Shown piece after piece: positions 1 to 8,644 of a stretch of DNA of 64,000 bases. The notes under the pieces were generated by a model. It did no database searches. It had not been told where the DNA came from and saw only the letters and a list, made by a program, of their open reading frames with translations. Source of the stretch: Rhodospirillaceae bacterium (GTDB taxonomy: Bacteria; Pseudomonadota; Alphaproteobacteria; Kiloniellales; DSM-21159); the NCBI GenBank assembly GCA_006969625.1, contig CP030885.1:2429430-2493429 (forward strand), given 5' to 3'. Numbering within the stretch: position 1 is the stretch's first letter; the number at the start of each line of letters is the position of its first letter. The position numbers and the translations under genes were made by a program.

Positions 1-692
1 TCGGGCTCGGCATGGATCTCGATGAGCAGCGCGCGGACCTGCGCCAGCCACTCCGGCGTCTCGCGAAAGAGCGCGAACTCGGCGCCCTCGACATCGACCT
101 TCAGCAGGTCCGGCCGCCCGCCCGCTTGCGCTACGGCCCGCAGGACCGTGGCCATGGACACGGTGCGCACCGCTACGCCGTGCCCGCCTGTCTGTTCGCT
201 TTCCAGCTTGCCGAGGTTGGCTGCATCGGATCTCCGAAACGCCGCCTCGCCGTCCTCGGCCGACACCGCCGCCTCGATCACCGTGGCCGCCAGGCCGTTC
301 TGGGCGAGGTTGCGGCGCAACAGCGCGAGGTTCCGGGCATCCGGCTCGACCGCCACCACCCGGCGCACGCCGTAGGCGTGGCGGCACCAGAGGCTGGTCA
401 GGCCGATGTTGGCGCCGAGATCGACGAGCGTGTTGAAGGGACCGGCCAGCGGCAGCCGGTAGACCCGGTCGAGGAAAACCTCGCGCAGGGTGTCCAGGTC
501 GCCGCGGTTCAGCCCGTAGCTGACGATCAGGCCTTCGATGCGCACGCTGTGCACCGTCGACAGCGGACCGGTCAGGTGCAAGAGCGGGGCGATCAGGAAG
601 TCCAGCGCAAGCCGGCAGCCGGAGCGCCGGTCCCGGCACGCGGCGAACGCGCGGCGCGCCAGCAGCACTCGACGGTAGATGCGACCCAGCAT
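1..692 (-). CDS. FkbM family methyltransferase, 3' end cut by window edge
   Basis: The reverse strand from an ATG at 692 reads 230 codons to the window edge without a stop. It is read directly from the sequence. The SAM-binding motif I reads LVDLGANIGLTSLW (about residues 88-101). The FkbM-type motif LLKVDVEGAEFALF lies near residue 200. These are hallmarks of FkbM-fold class I methyltransferases, which commonly O-methylate sugars or polyketides. The N-terminal 60 residues are basic and hydrophobic and not diagnostic. The C-terminus lies outside the window, so length and neighbours on that side are unknown. An IS630-type element begins about 100 bp upstream of the start. The substrate is not predictable. 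Confidence 0.85.
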   Translation of the reverse strand, partial: MLGRIYRRVLLARRAFAACRDRRSGCRLALDFLIAPLLHLTGPLSTVHSVRIEGLIVSYGLNRGDLDTLREVFLDRVYRLPLAGPFNTLVDLGANIGLTSLWCRHAYGVRRVVAVEPDARNLALLRRNLAQNGLAATVIEAAVSAEDGEAAFRRSDAANLGKLESEQTGGHGVAVRTVSMATVLRAVAQAGGRPDLLKVDVEGAEFALFRETPEWLAQVRALLIEIHAEP

Positions 693-787
693 GTCCGAGC
701 TTCTCCAAAGACGGATCGCCGGGTAGCCGCGTCCCGCTGGCCTGTCAATCGCCCTGACCGCGCAGCGTCGGACCGCCGTGCGGCAAC

Positions 788-1845
788 TAGAGCCGTTTTC
801 TCGGCATTGGAATCGTATTGGGATTCCCAAGGGCTGTCGGATGTGATTCACCCTGAGGGCTGGATTGGAGGCCAGCCATCATGGGCAAATCTCTTTCCTT
901 GGATCTTCGTCAGCGTGTGGTCGACGCGGTTGAAAGCGGGCAGTCCCGGCGTGCCGCGGCGGAGCGTTTCGGTGTCTCGGTGTCATCCGCGGTCCGCTGG
1001 ACGCAGCGCGCGCGCACCCTTGGTCACCTGGCGCCGGGTAAACGCGGCGGTGACAAGCGCACGCACCGGATTGACGCTTACAGCGCGTTGATCCTCGGTT
1101 GGGTTAACGAGACGCCGGACATAACGCTTGGCGAAGTGTCGGAGCGTCTGGCCGCCGCGCATGGATACAAGCCCGCCTGGAGCGTTGTGTGCCGGTTCTT
1201 CCAACGCCACGGCATGACGCGCAAAAAAAGACAGCGCATGCCGCCGAGCAGGACCGCGCCGATGTAGCGCGGCGGCGTCTCGCCTGGTTCGAAGGGCAAC
1301 CCGATCTCGATCCCGAACGTCTTGTCTTCATCGATGAATGCGGCACGTCGACCAAGATGGCCCGGCTCTATGGCCGTGCCCCCAAAGGCGAGCGATGCCG
1401 TGCGCCAATCCCCCATGGCCATTGGAAAACAACGACTTTTGTGGGCGCTTTGCGACTGTCGGGCATGACCGCGCCAATGACTTTGGGGGGAGCGATGAAC
1501 GGTGCGGCCTTCCTCGCCTATGTCGAACACTGTCTGGTCCCCACACTCGCCCCCGGCGACATCGTCGTCATGGACAACCTGCCGGCTCATAAGCCGCCGG
1601 CTATTCGCAAAGCCATCGAAAACGCCGGAGCGGAACTGCACTTCCTGCCGCCCTACAGCCCCGATTTCAATCCCATCGAAATGGCCTTCTCGAAGGTCAA
1701 AGCCTTCCTGAAAAAGATCGCAGCACGGACCGTCACAGACCTGTGGGACGCGATCCGCGATGCCATCGACGCCGTCACACCAGCGGACTGTCGGGGCTTC
1801 TTCACCGCCGCAGGCTATGAACCAGATTGATCGGAATCCGCTCTA
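788..1845 (+). mobile_element. IS630-family insertion sequence, about 1.06 kb
   Basis: A transposase of the IS630/Tc1-mariner type is flanked by TA at 788-789 and at 1844-1845. This matches the TA target duplication of this family. Both ends, read inward from the TA, begin GAGC; beyond that the left and right ends match only weakly. The flanking bases are C before the left TA and G after the right TA, so the empty target would have been CTAG. Boundaries are inferred from the TA duplication and the shared GAGC ends, not from comparison with a reference copy. The right TA falls inside the stop codon of the small membrane gene on the other strand. Confidence 0.8.
881..1830 (+). CDS. IS630-family transposase in two frames, -1 frameshift at an A7 run
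   Basis: The N-terminal half (881-1267) carries the helix-turn-helix region ([19 protein letters not shown], then a homeodomain-like [11 protein letters not shown] segment). The C-terminal half, in the -1 frame and continuing to 1830, carries the DDE catalytic core: [17 protein letters not shown] and [13 protein letters not shown]. The switch falls at seven A residues (1223-1229) followed by G. Adding one base there would give the family-typical [11 protein letters not shown] junction. Many IS630 elements make a fused transposase by -1 slippage at such runs. A simple one-base loss that kills the gene cannot be excluded. The slippery context C AAA AAA A is not the best-known heptamer. Confidence 0.85.
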
Positions 1846-1998
1846 GAAGCCGTTGGTGAAGAACTGCGCCATGCCGAGCTTGAAGGTGGCCGCGCAAATC
1901 AGCGCGAAGACGACTTTCGGCCAGACCTGCGCCTTGACCACCGCCGGGACCGCAAAGATCAAGGTGGCAATCAACAGCGCGATGAAGAGGAATTCCAT
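1843..1998 (-). CDS. Small membrane protein, 51 residues, unknown function
   Basis: The reverse strand from an ATG at 1998 encodes 51 residues starting MEFLFIALLIATLIFAVPAV, a single strongly hydrophobic segment. A second hydrophobic stretch (VVFALICAATFKLGMAQF) follows and the chain ends FFTNGF. It probably forms one or two membrane helices. No family is recognised. The TAG stop overlaps the CTAG into which the IS630 element inserted. Because the base next to the TA is G both in the IS end and in the original flank, the stop codon is TAG with or without the insertion. It is short, so coding status rests on the hydrophobic pattern and the clean start and stop. Confidence 0.5.
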   Translation of the reverse strand: MEFLFIALLIATLIFAVPAVVKAQVWPKVVFALICAATFKLGMAQFFTNGF

Positions 1999-2127
1999 CA
2001 ACCGACTCCCCAATTCTCATGTGATTTGCGTGCTCTTAAGGGGCGCGCATGTTTGCACACGGCTTATGGGACAATCGGCCGCCGCAAGCAAGGGCAAAGC
2101 CGACCTCTCGCGGTGCCGTACAACGGC

Positions 2128-3570
2128 TCAGGCCGTCAGCCGGGCGAGGTCGGGCAGCGGGCGCGCGCAGCCGGGGATCTGCTGCAGCGCCGCCTCCAGG
2201 GCAGCGCCGATCGACAACAGCCGCCGCTCGTCCCAGCGCCGGCCGACCAGCTGCAGTCCGAACGGCATGCCGTCTTCGTCCAGGCCGCACGGCAAGCACA
2301 GCACCGGATGCCCCGTCAGGGTCAGGCCGTAGGCGATGGCGACCCAATGGATGTAGGTCTCCAGCGGCTTGCCGTCGATCTCGCTCGGGTGGTTCTGGCC
2401 CTTGGGGAAAGGCTTGGCCGAGGCGCCCGGGACGATCAGCAGGTCGACCTCCTGCATCAGGCGACAGAAGTCGCGGTAGATCTCGCCATGCCGCCGGCTG
2501 GCCCAGGCGACGTCGCGGGCGTCGTAGGTCAGGCCCAGCTCGACGTTGGCGGTGACGTTCGGCCCGACCTTGTCCGGGGTCTGCTCGACCTTCTCCAGGT
2601 GCGCCGCCAAGAAGCCGACGGCGCGCAGCACCTCGAAGGTGCGGTCGGCCTCGGCCATCTCGGGATCGCGGTCCTGCGCCTCGCGGAACAGGTGACGGAA
2701 GGCGCCGGTGCGATCACGGAACAGCGTGCGCACGGCGCCGTCGACCGGGGCGAAACCCAGATCCTCGCTGATCGCGACCTTCAGGCCGCCGAGGTCGACC
2801 GGCGTCAGGTCGGCCAGGCCGGCGGCATCGATCGACCGGCTCAGCGGATCGCGCGCATCCTCGCCGGCGAGGCCGGACAGCAGCAGCGCCAGATCGGCGA
2901 CGTTGCGCCCCATCGGCCCCTCGACCGAGAGCGGCGAAGTCGGCACCGCCGTGTCGCCGCGCGCCACCAGGCCCGGGGTCGGGCGCAGCCCGGCCACGCC
3001 GCAGAAGGCGGCCGGCGTGCGCAGGCTGCCGCCCAGGTCGGAACCGTTGGCCAGCGGCAGCATGGAGGTCGCCAGCACCACGGCCGAGCCGCCGGAGGAG
3101 CCGGCGCAGGACTTGCCCGGATCGAAGGGATTGCCGGTGAAGCCGTAGACCGCGTTGGTGGTGTTGGCGCCGGCGCCGAACTCCGGCGTGTTGGTCTTGC
3201 CGGCGACGATGCCGCCGGCCGCGCGCAAGCGCGCCACCGGCGCGTCGTCGAAGTCGGGCACGAAGTCGGCGAACAGCGGCGAGCCGAAGGTGGTGCGCAG
3301 CCCCTTGGTCTCGTTCAGGTCCTTGATGCCGACCGGCAGGCCGGTCAGCGGCCTCACGCCTTCGCCGGCGCGGAAGGCCGCCTCGGCCGCCCGTGCCGCC
3401 GCCCGCGCGGCGGCCTCGTCGAGCGCCACGACGGCATTCAGGGTCGGGTTCACGGCCGCGATGCGCGCGAGGCAGGAGTCGAGCAGCTCCACCGGAGAGA
3501 TCTCGCGCCGCTGCATGCGGGCGCGCAGTTCGACGGCGCTGTGGTCGCAGAGGTCGTTCGGCTGGGTCAT
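2128..3570 (-). CDS. Amidase signature family hydrolase
   Basis: A 480-residue amidase signature enzyme hydrolysing C-N amide bonds. The catalytic Ser-cisSer-Lys triad is visible: Lys83 in GIKDLNETKG, cis-Ser158 in AGSSGGSAVV and nucleophile Ser182 in GSDLGGSLR. Length is normal for the family. The ATG at 3570 (MTQPND) is preferred to one 19 codons upstream because it follows an AAGG-like ribosome site and gives a standard N-terminus. It lies 87 bp downstream of the PhnD-like gene on the same strand, so XRE regulator, binding protein and amidase may form one transcription unit. The substrate is unknown. AtzF-, GatA- and aryl-amidase-type activities cannot be told apart here. Confidence 0.9.
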   Translation of the reverse strand: MTQPNDLCDHSAVELRARMQRREISPVELLDSCLARIAAVNPTLNAVVALDEAAARAAARAAEAAFRAGEGVRPLTGLPVGIKDLNETKGLRTTFGSPLFADFVPDFDDAPVARLRAAGGIVAGKTNTPEFGAGANTTNAVYGFTGNPFDPGKSCAGSSGGSAVVLATSMLPLANGSDLGGSLRTPAAFCGVAGLRPTPGLVARGDTAVPTSPLSVEGPMGRNVADLALLLSGLAGEDARDPLSRSIDAAGLADLTPVDLGGLKVAISEDLGFAPVDGAVRTLFRDRTGAFRHLFREAQDRDPEMAEADRTFEVLRAVGFLAAHLEKVEQTPDKVGPNVTANVELGLTYDARDVAWASRRHGEIYRDFCRLMQEVDLLIVPGASAKPFPKGQNHPSEIDGKPLETYIHWVAIAYGLTLTGHPVLCLPCGLDEDGMPFGLQLVGRRWDERRLLSIGAALEAALQQIPGCARPLPDLARLTA

Positions 3571-3656
3571 GGAAGTCGCCTTTCCGGCTTGTTGTCTGGT
3601 TCGCTTCTTAAGATTCCGGCATTTCAAGCCGCTGCGTGTGGCGCCGGCAAGGGCGG

Positions 3657-4517
3657 TTAGCGCAGCACAGGGTAGCCCTGCGCTTCGGCCGCCGACTCGA
3701 TCTCCAGGATGCGGGCGTAGTCGCCAGCCTCGGGCGCGGCGATGCCGGCCAGGCGCAGGGCCGCACAGGCCTCGGCGAGCCCTTCGTCCTCCACCGTTTC
3801 GGTCAAGGCGACGGCGATGCGGTGTACGTCCGCGGCATAGGCGGGACCGGTGACGAAGGGCAGCGTCGGCGCCGGCGTCGACCAGGCCAGCACGCGCAGC
3901 GGCGCCACCGCCTCCGGCCGTACATCGCCCAGCAGCGCCCAGGTCACGCAGTCGATCGCCGCCACGTCGGCCATGCCCGATGCCACCGCCGCCATCGAGC
4001 CAGCGTGCGCGCCGGTCACGATCACCTTCTCGAAGAAGCGTCCTTTGCGAGCATGGGGCGCGACCAGCGTGCGCAGCGCCGACATGCCCGATTGCGAGTC
4101 CCAGCCGTTGATGGCGGCGCGCCGGCCGGCCAGGTCGCCGATGCCGCGCACCGGATCGGCGGCGCGCACCACAACGGCACTGCGGTAGGTCGGCCCGAAG
4201 CGGCTTTCCGGCTCGCAGCCCTCGGCCTCGTAGACCGGCACGCCGACCACCTCAAGGCGCCCGCGCAAGGCGTGCGTCAGGGGATAGCCGCAGGTCTGCC
4301 CCAAGAGGAGGTTCGGCGATTCCCAGGCATCGCTGGCTGCTTCTGGCCGCCACAGCGCCTCCGGCACTGCCGCCAGCCCGGCGGCGCGCAGGTGGCCGGC
4401 CAGTCCCTGCCAGAAGCGGTCGGTGGCCCAGCGCAGCTCCGGCAGGTCGTACATCGGCAGAGCGGCCAGGGGCCGGGCGCGCGGAGCCGCGGCTGGGTCG
4501 GCGGCGAAGGCGCTCAT
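3657..4517 (-). CDS. PhnD/SsuA/transferrin-like substrate-binding protein
   Basis: A 286-residue protein resembling the PhnD-type periplasmic binding fold (phosphate/phosphonate/thiamine-like family). Diagnostic parts are the first-strand ALPMYDLPEL, the LLLGQTCGYPL segment, and the central INGWDSQSGMSALRTL and VIVTGAHAGSMAAVASGMADVAAID segments. No clear signal peptide precedes the fold; the N-terminus is an Ala/Arg-rich stretch. It may therefore be cytosolic or use an unusual start. It overlaps the upstream regulator by 4 bp (ATGA). No ABC permease or ATPase gene is adjacent. A cytosolic ligand-binding role with the regulator is an inference. Confidence 0.8.
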   Translation of the reverse strand: MSAFAADPAAAPRARPLAALPMYDLPELRWATDRFWQGLAGHLRAAGLAAVPEALWRPEAASDAWESPNLLLGQTCGYPLTHALRGRLEVVGVPVYEAEGCEPESRFGPTYRSAVVVRAADPVRGIGDLAGRRAAINGWDSQSGMSALRTLVAPHARKGRFFEKVIVTGAHAGSMAAVASGMADVAAIDCVTWALLGDVRPEAVAPLRVLAWSTPAPTLPFVTGPAYAADVHRIAVALTETVEDEGLAEACAALRLAGIAAPEAGDYARILEIESAAEAQGYPVLR

Positions 4518-5368
4518 TTCGTCCGGCGCAGCAGGCTCTGGACCAGGGCGATGACGTCTGGCGGCTGCACGGTGGCGGCGCGCACCAGGTCGTCGAACTG
4601 GCGCGCCATCATGCGGATGTGCTCGGTCGCGTTCAGCACCAGGTAGATCCCACCGGCGTAGATCACCGCCCGCTTCGGCCCGTAGACCGTGAAGGGGATG
4701 GAGAAGCGCTGCAGCCCGTCGTAGAGGAACCAGCGAAAGGTCGGGTAGAGCTCGTCCAGCAACTGCGCCATCTGCTCCATCTGCGCCCGCCGGTCGGCGA
4801 CTGGCATGCCGCGCCAGATGAACTCGCCGCGCGCGAAGGACTCCAGCATCTGCGCGCTGCAGCAGACCTCCATATCGGTCTCTGGCCTGCGGCTGTATTC
4901 CAGCCGCGCCTCGGCACGCTCGCGCTGGACGACGCGCATGCGTCGGTCGTGCTGGCGGTATTCGTAGTCGATGGTGGCTTCGGTCTTAAGCAGGTCCGGG
5001 ATGGTCGCCGGCACGTAGCGGATCTTCGCGCCGATCGCCTCGCGGTGCCAGCGCGACAGCCGCTCGTCCACCGGGTCGCCCGCACCCCCCTCGATCTCCA
5101 CCTGGCTGTCGACCAGTTGGGTGCCCGCCTCCTTCGACTGGGTCAGGCCCAGCAGCCAGTCGACCGTCACGCCCGCCTCGCGCGCGATCGCCACCACCGT
5201 CTCGGTGCGCGGCAGCCGCTCGTTCTCGGGCGAAAGGAGCTGCGACAAGGTCGAGCGGTCCAGCGCGATGGCGCTGGCAAAGGCAGCCCGCGACTTGCCC
5301 GTGCGCTCGATCACCTCGAGCAGGCGGTCGCGGAAGACCTGGATCAGATCGTGTCTCGGCGTGCTCAT
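4514..5368 (-). CDS. XRE-family HTH regulator with a large C-terminal domain
   Basis: A 284-residue transcription factor. An N-terminal XRE helix-turn-helix covers about residues 10-75 (SRAAFASAIALDRSTLSQLL, then a VTVDWLLGLT end). About 200 residues of an unrecognised C-terminal domain follow, including FTVYGPKRAVIYAGGIYLVL. The ATG at 5368 (MSTPRHD) is chosen because the helix-turn-helix then starts at the usual distance. Upstream possible starts add only low-complexity residues. It is coupled to the PhnD-like gene by a 4 bp overlap, which suggests the pair works together. It is divergent from the desaturase gene across an AT-rich 207 bp gap. Confidence 0.85.
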   Translation of the reverse strand: MSTPRHDLIQVFRDRLLEVIERTGKSRAAFASAIALDRSTLSQLLSPENERLPRTETVVAIAREAGVTVDWLLGLTQSKEAGTQLVDSQVEIEGGAGDPVDERLSRWHREAIGAKIRYVPATIPDLLKTEATIDYEYRQHDRRMRVVQRERAEARLEYSRRPETDMEVCCSAQMLESFARGEFIWRGMPVADRRAQMEQMAQLLDELYPTFRWFLYDGLQRFSIPFTVYGPKRAVIYAGGIYLVLNATEHIRMMARQFDDLVRAATVQPPDVIALVQSLLRRTK

Positions 5369-5575
5369 GCCGGTTGGCCCGCAGTCTATCGGACGTCCCG
5401 TGCCCAAGCGCATCGCGGAAGAACGCGCACTGGCCCGACACACCCTTGCGTGAAGCGATAAAGTGTTTTATGAAATCAACATTCGTTGTGTTTTGTCATC
5501 GCATCTGTTTTTTGCCTTCATTTTGAGTTTCGGCCCCTCGCCCCTGGGGTGAGCACAGCACCTGTTGGAGCCAGC
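5369..5575. promoter_or_regulatory. AT-rich divergent promoter region
   Basis: This 207 bp gap separates the divergent XRE regulator and desaturase genes. Bases 5455-5530 are clearly AT-richer than the surrounding coding DNA. They include ATAAAGTGTTTTAT and TTTTGTC runs, which suit promoter elements and a regulator binding site. No exact operator can be assigned by eye. Confidence 0.45.
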
Positions 5576-6685
5576 ATGACCCAGCGTGTCGACCGGACCT
5601 GCCCGTCCGGACCCGCGCAGCTAAGCACGCAGGCGCGCGGCGCGTCCATGCCGCACCCGGCGCCGGACTTGCGCAAGCGGCAGCGCCGTGCGGCGCCGGG
5701 CCGCGGCGCGGGCTTGCGCGTGGAATGGCCGACTTTGGCGGTCGCCGCCGCGATCTACGGCGGCTTCGGGCTGCTGACCTGGTTCCATGCCGCCCTTCCC
5801 TGGTGGGTGGAGCTGCCGCTCGGCGCCTACCTGGTCGCCTGGCACGCCTCCCTGCAGCACGAGGTGGTTCATGGCCATCCCACGACCCGCGGCTGGCTCA
5901 ACCGCTCGCTCGTGTTTCCCAACCTGTGGCTCTGGCTGCCCTACGAGATCTACCGCGAGACGCATCTGCGCCACCACCGCGACCGCTGGCTGACCGACCC
6001 GGTCGAGGACCCGGAGAGCTACTACGTCACGCCGCAGCGCTGGGCGGCGCTCGGCCCGTCGCAGCGCGGCCTGCTGACGGCGCGCAACAGCCTGCTGGGC
6101 CGCTTGCTCTTAGGGCCCGCGCTGTGCCTGGCCGGCTTCTACCGACGCGAGGCGGGCCGCCTGCTGCGCGGCGATGCCCGCCGCTGGCGGATCTGGGCCG
6201 GCCACGCCGCCGCCGTTGCCCTGGTGCTGGCCTGGGTGATTGGCGCTACCGGCATGCCGCTGGCGCAGTTCCTGCTGCTCTACGTCTATCCCGGCATCGC
6301 GCTGGCGCACCTGCGCTCCTTCCTCGAGCACCGCGCCCACCCCGAGGTCGCCGCGCGCACCGCCGTGGTCGAGGCCGGCCCGCTGCTCTCGCTGCTGTTC
6401 CTCAACAACAATCTGCACAGCGTGCACCACGCCCGCCCGCGCCTGCCCTGGTACCGCATTCCCGCGGTCTGGCGGGCCGAGCGTGCGGCGATCCTGGCCG
6501 CCAACCGCGGCTACCGCTTCGCCGGCTACGGCGAGATCCTGCGCCGCTGGGCCTTCAGCGCCAAGGAGCCGGCGGCGCATCCGCAGGACCGCGTGCGGCC
6601 GGACGGCGGCGTCGGCGCGCGCGTCGCTTTCGCGGTCGAAACCGACGCCTCCGGCATGGACGCCGAGGGCCGCGCGGCGCTATAG
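5576..6685 (+). CDS. Membrane fatty acid desaturase-like protein
   Basis: A 369-residue membrane di-iron enzyme of the fatty acid desaturase superfamily. All three histidine boxes are present: HEVVHGH at 95-101, HLRHH at 130-134 and HSVHH at 281-285. Hydrophobic segments lie between them (LAVAAAIYGGFGLLTWF and AAAVALVLAWVIGATGM). The ATG at 5576 follows a GGAG ribosome site at good spacing. A later ATG at 5648 has none. The family introduces double bonds or hydroxyl groups into acyl chains or other lipids. The exact substrate is not predictable, and a beta-carotene hydroxylase-like role is possible. The C-terminus after residue 330 is low-complexity and charged. Confidence 0.85.
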   Translation: MTQRVDRTCPSGPAQLSTQARGASMPHPAPDLRKRQRRAAPGRGAGLRVEWPTLAVAAAIYGGFGLLTWFHAALPWWVELPLGAYLVAWHASLQHEVVHGHPTTRGWLNRSLVFPNLWLWLPYEIYRETHLRHHRDRWLTDPVEDPESYYVTPQRWAALGPSQRGLLTARNSLLGRLLLGPALCLAGFYRREAGRLLRGDARRWRIWAGHAAAVALVLAWVIGATGMPLAQFLLLYVYPGIALAHLRSFLEHRAHPEVAARTAVVEAGPLLSLLFLNNNLHSVHHARPRLPWYRIPAVWRAERAAILAANRGYRFAGYGEILRRWAFSAKEPAAHPQDRVRPDGGVGARVAFAVETDASGMDAEGRAAL

Positions 6686-6748
6686 GCCAATTTGCCCCGC
6701 CCGGCCCTTTGGCGCCGGTCCACCAGACGAGAAAGCGAGCGATCCCCA

Positions 6749-8083
6749 ATGCCCGTCCTGCCCGAGAGCAAGCGTTTCGTCATCGTCGGCGCCGGCATGC
6801 ACGGCCTGTCGACCGCCTGGCACCTGGCCATGGAGCTGGAGCGCCGCGGCCAGGGCAGCGGCAAGGATATCGTCGTGCTGGACAAGACCGCGCCGGGCGC
6901 CGGCGCGACGGGCATCGCCTGCGGCTGCGTGCGCAACCTCTACATGACCAAGGAACTGCACCCGATCCTGCGCCATTCGGTCGACGTCTGGCAGTCGGAC
7001 CCGATCCGCTTCGGCTTCCAGCAGGTCGGCTACGTCTCCGCCGGCGAGGCGAACCAGCAGGCCGACTACGAGGAGATGGTCGCGCACCACAACGCCGTCG
7101 GCTACCGGTCGGACCTTTACGTCGGGCAGGAGGCCAAGCGCTTCCTCACGTCGATCTGGCCCGACTTCAACACCGACAAGATCGAGGTGGCGCACTTCGA
7201 GCATCCCTCGGGCTACGCCGGGACCCGCCAGGCCGTCGCCGGGCTGGCGGAGAAGTGCGCCCAGCACGGCGTCGAGATCCTCTCGGGCGTCGAGGTCACC
7301 GGCTACGACCTCGCCGGCCGGACGATCCGCAAGCTGCACACCAACCTGGGCGAGATCGCGGCCGAAGCGGTGGTGCTGAGCATGGGCGCCTGGATCGGCA
7401 AGCACTGGGAGATGCTCGGCCTGCCCGAGACCATCGAGGCCCGCTACCCGGACGGCGGCCTCAACGAGAAGGACATGTGGACCTACTGGCGGCTGCTGGA
7501 GGGCGAGGTCTACATCGACACGCCCTACCGCACCGCCGACGACCGCGACCCGCCGGTCCTGCACGTGGAGCTGATGAACACGCCGGTGATCAACGAGACC
7601 ACCGGCGAGGAGATGAGCGATCACCTCTACGTCTACTGGAAGAACGCCGCCGAACGGATGGAAACCATTGGCATTCAGGGCGGCACGATTCCGATCAAGA
7701 TCGGCAATGCGGCCACGCTCGACCCCTACGGCCACGCCAACGACGACTACCAGGCCGATCCCTGGTTCGCCGACTATTTCGTCTCGGCAATGGGCTACCT
7801 GATGCCGCGCTTCAAGGGGCATCGGGGCAAGTTCAAGGACCGCCGCAACGGCGGCATCGGCGCCTTCACGCCGGACAACGTGCCGATCTTCGACTGGGTG
7901 CTCGACAACGGCTTCATGATCGCCGACTCGAATCACGGCTTCAAGATGATCGGCGTCGGCAAGCTGGTCGCCAAGCTGCTGGCCGGCGAGAACCGGGTGC
8001 CGGAGCTGGAGCCCTTCAGCTACGGCCGCTTCGCCGGCGGCAAGACCTTCGGCTCCTCCAACAGCCATTGCCCCTGGGTTTGA
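6749..8083 (+). CDS. FAD-dependent oxidoreductase, sarcosine oxidase beta/DAO type
   Basis: A 444-residue flavoprotein of the D-amino-acid oxidase fold. The Rossmann motif FVIVGAGMHGLSTAWHLA is near residues 9-26. The FAD-binding C-terminal signature is SNHGFKMIGVGKLVAKLLAG, and GGIGAFTPDNVPIFDW precedes it. The best family match by eye is SoxB-like or glycine/sarcosine-type amine oxidases, which oxidise secondary or tertiary amino acids. No other sarcosine oxidase subunits are adjacent, so a heterotetrameric enzyme is not supported. It begins 63 bp after the desaturase and may be co-transcribed. It is convergent with holC. Confidence 0.85.
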   Translation: MPVLPESKRFVIVGAGMHGLSTAWHLAMELERRGQGSGKDIVVLDKTAPGAGATGIACGCVRNLYMTKELHPILRHSVDVWQSDPIRFGFQQVGYVSAGEANQQADYEEMVAHHNAVGYRSDLYVGQEAKRFLTSIWPDFNTDKIEVAHFEHPSGYAGTRQAVAGLAEKCAQHGVEILSGVEVTGYDLAGRTIRKLHTNLGEIAAEAVVLSMGAWIGKHWEMLGLPETIEARYPDGGLNEKDMWTYWRLLEGEVYIDTPYRTADDRDPPVLHVELMNTPVINETTGEEMSDHLYVYWKNAAERMETIGIQGGTIPIKIGNAATLDPYGHANDDYQADPWFADYFVSAMGYLMPRFKGHRGKFKDRRNGGIGAFTPDNVPIFDWVLDNGFMIADSNHGFKMIGVGKLVAKLLAGENRVPELEPFSYGRFAGGKTFGSSNSHCPWV

Positions 8084-8111
8084 CTCGGGGGGCTGACCCG
8101 GAGGCTTGCTT

Positions 8112-8585
8112 CTACCGCCCCCTTGTCCAACCGCCGGCCGCCTTGTCGACCCAGCGGCCGGTCTCGTCCTGCTGCCAATAGCTCAGCGTGTGCCCGGCCT
8201 CGCGGAACCGCTTCCATTGCGCGCGCGCCGCCTGCACAGCCAGGTCGTCGTGGCCGTCGAACAGCAGCATGCAGCGCTCGAAGCCCGAGACCTCCGGCCA
8301 GTCGGCGCCGTAGACGAGGAACAGGAAGGAGGCGCCGGCCGGGTTCTCCTCGGCTGCGGTGATCCAGATCGGCTGCTTCTCGGCATGCCCGTCGGCGGTG
8401 GTCCCGTGCGGCAGGAAGCCGCGGTCGTCGTAGGTCCAGAGATGCTCGGCCAGTTTCTCGACCTGGTCGGGATCGCCGCAGCGAACCACCGCGGTCTTGC
8501 AGCGCTCCAGCGTCATCTCCAGCAGGCGCGGTAGGGCCTGCAACAGCGGTCGGCGGGTCAGGTGGTAGAAGCGGACCTCGGTCAT
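8112..8585 (-). CDS. holC: DNA polymerase III chi subunit
   Basis: A 157-residue protein matching HolC throughout. It starts EVRFYHLTRRPLLQALPRLL, has the central HLWTYDDRGFLPHGT segment and QPIWITAAEENP, and continues into FLFLVYGADW and a CMLLFDGHD strand. Chi links the clamp loader to single-strand binding protein at the replication fork. The length is usual for alphaproteobacterial HolC. It ends 28 bp from the convergent FAD oxidoreductase. A 118 bp double-hairpin repeat lies directly upstream. HolC in this group is often found next to pepA (leucyl aminopeptidase), which is not present here. Confidence 0.9.
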   Translation of the reverse strand: MTEVRFYHLTRRPLLQALPRLLEMTLERCKTAVVRCGDPDQVEKLAEHLWTYDDRGFLPHGTTADGHAEKQPIWITAAEENPAGASFLFLVYGADWPEVSGFERCMLLFDGHDDLAVQAARAQWKRFREAGHTLSYWQQDETGRWVDKAAGGWTRGR

Positions 8586-8644
8586 GGCCCGGCGGTTCTA
8601 CCGCAGCCAAGCGACCGCGGTCACCTGTGCCGCGGAGCGCGGGG

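Noticed and set aside
2026-3660. Long plus-strand reading frame opposite the amidase
   Set aside because: It is antisense to a well-supported amidase, has a Gln/Arg/Ala-rich composition typical of GC-rich shadow frames, and matches no family. The same applies to other long antisense frames, such as 6680-8068, 25160-27667 and 58992-60524.
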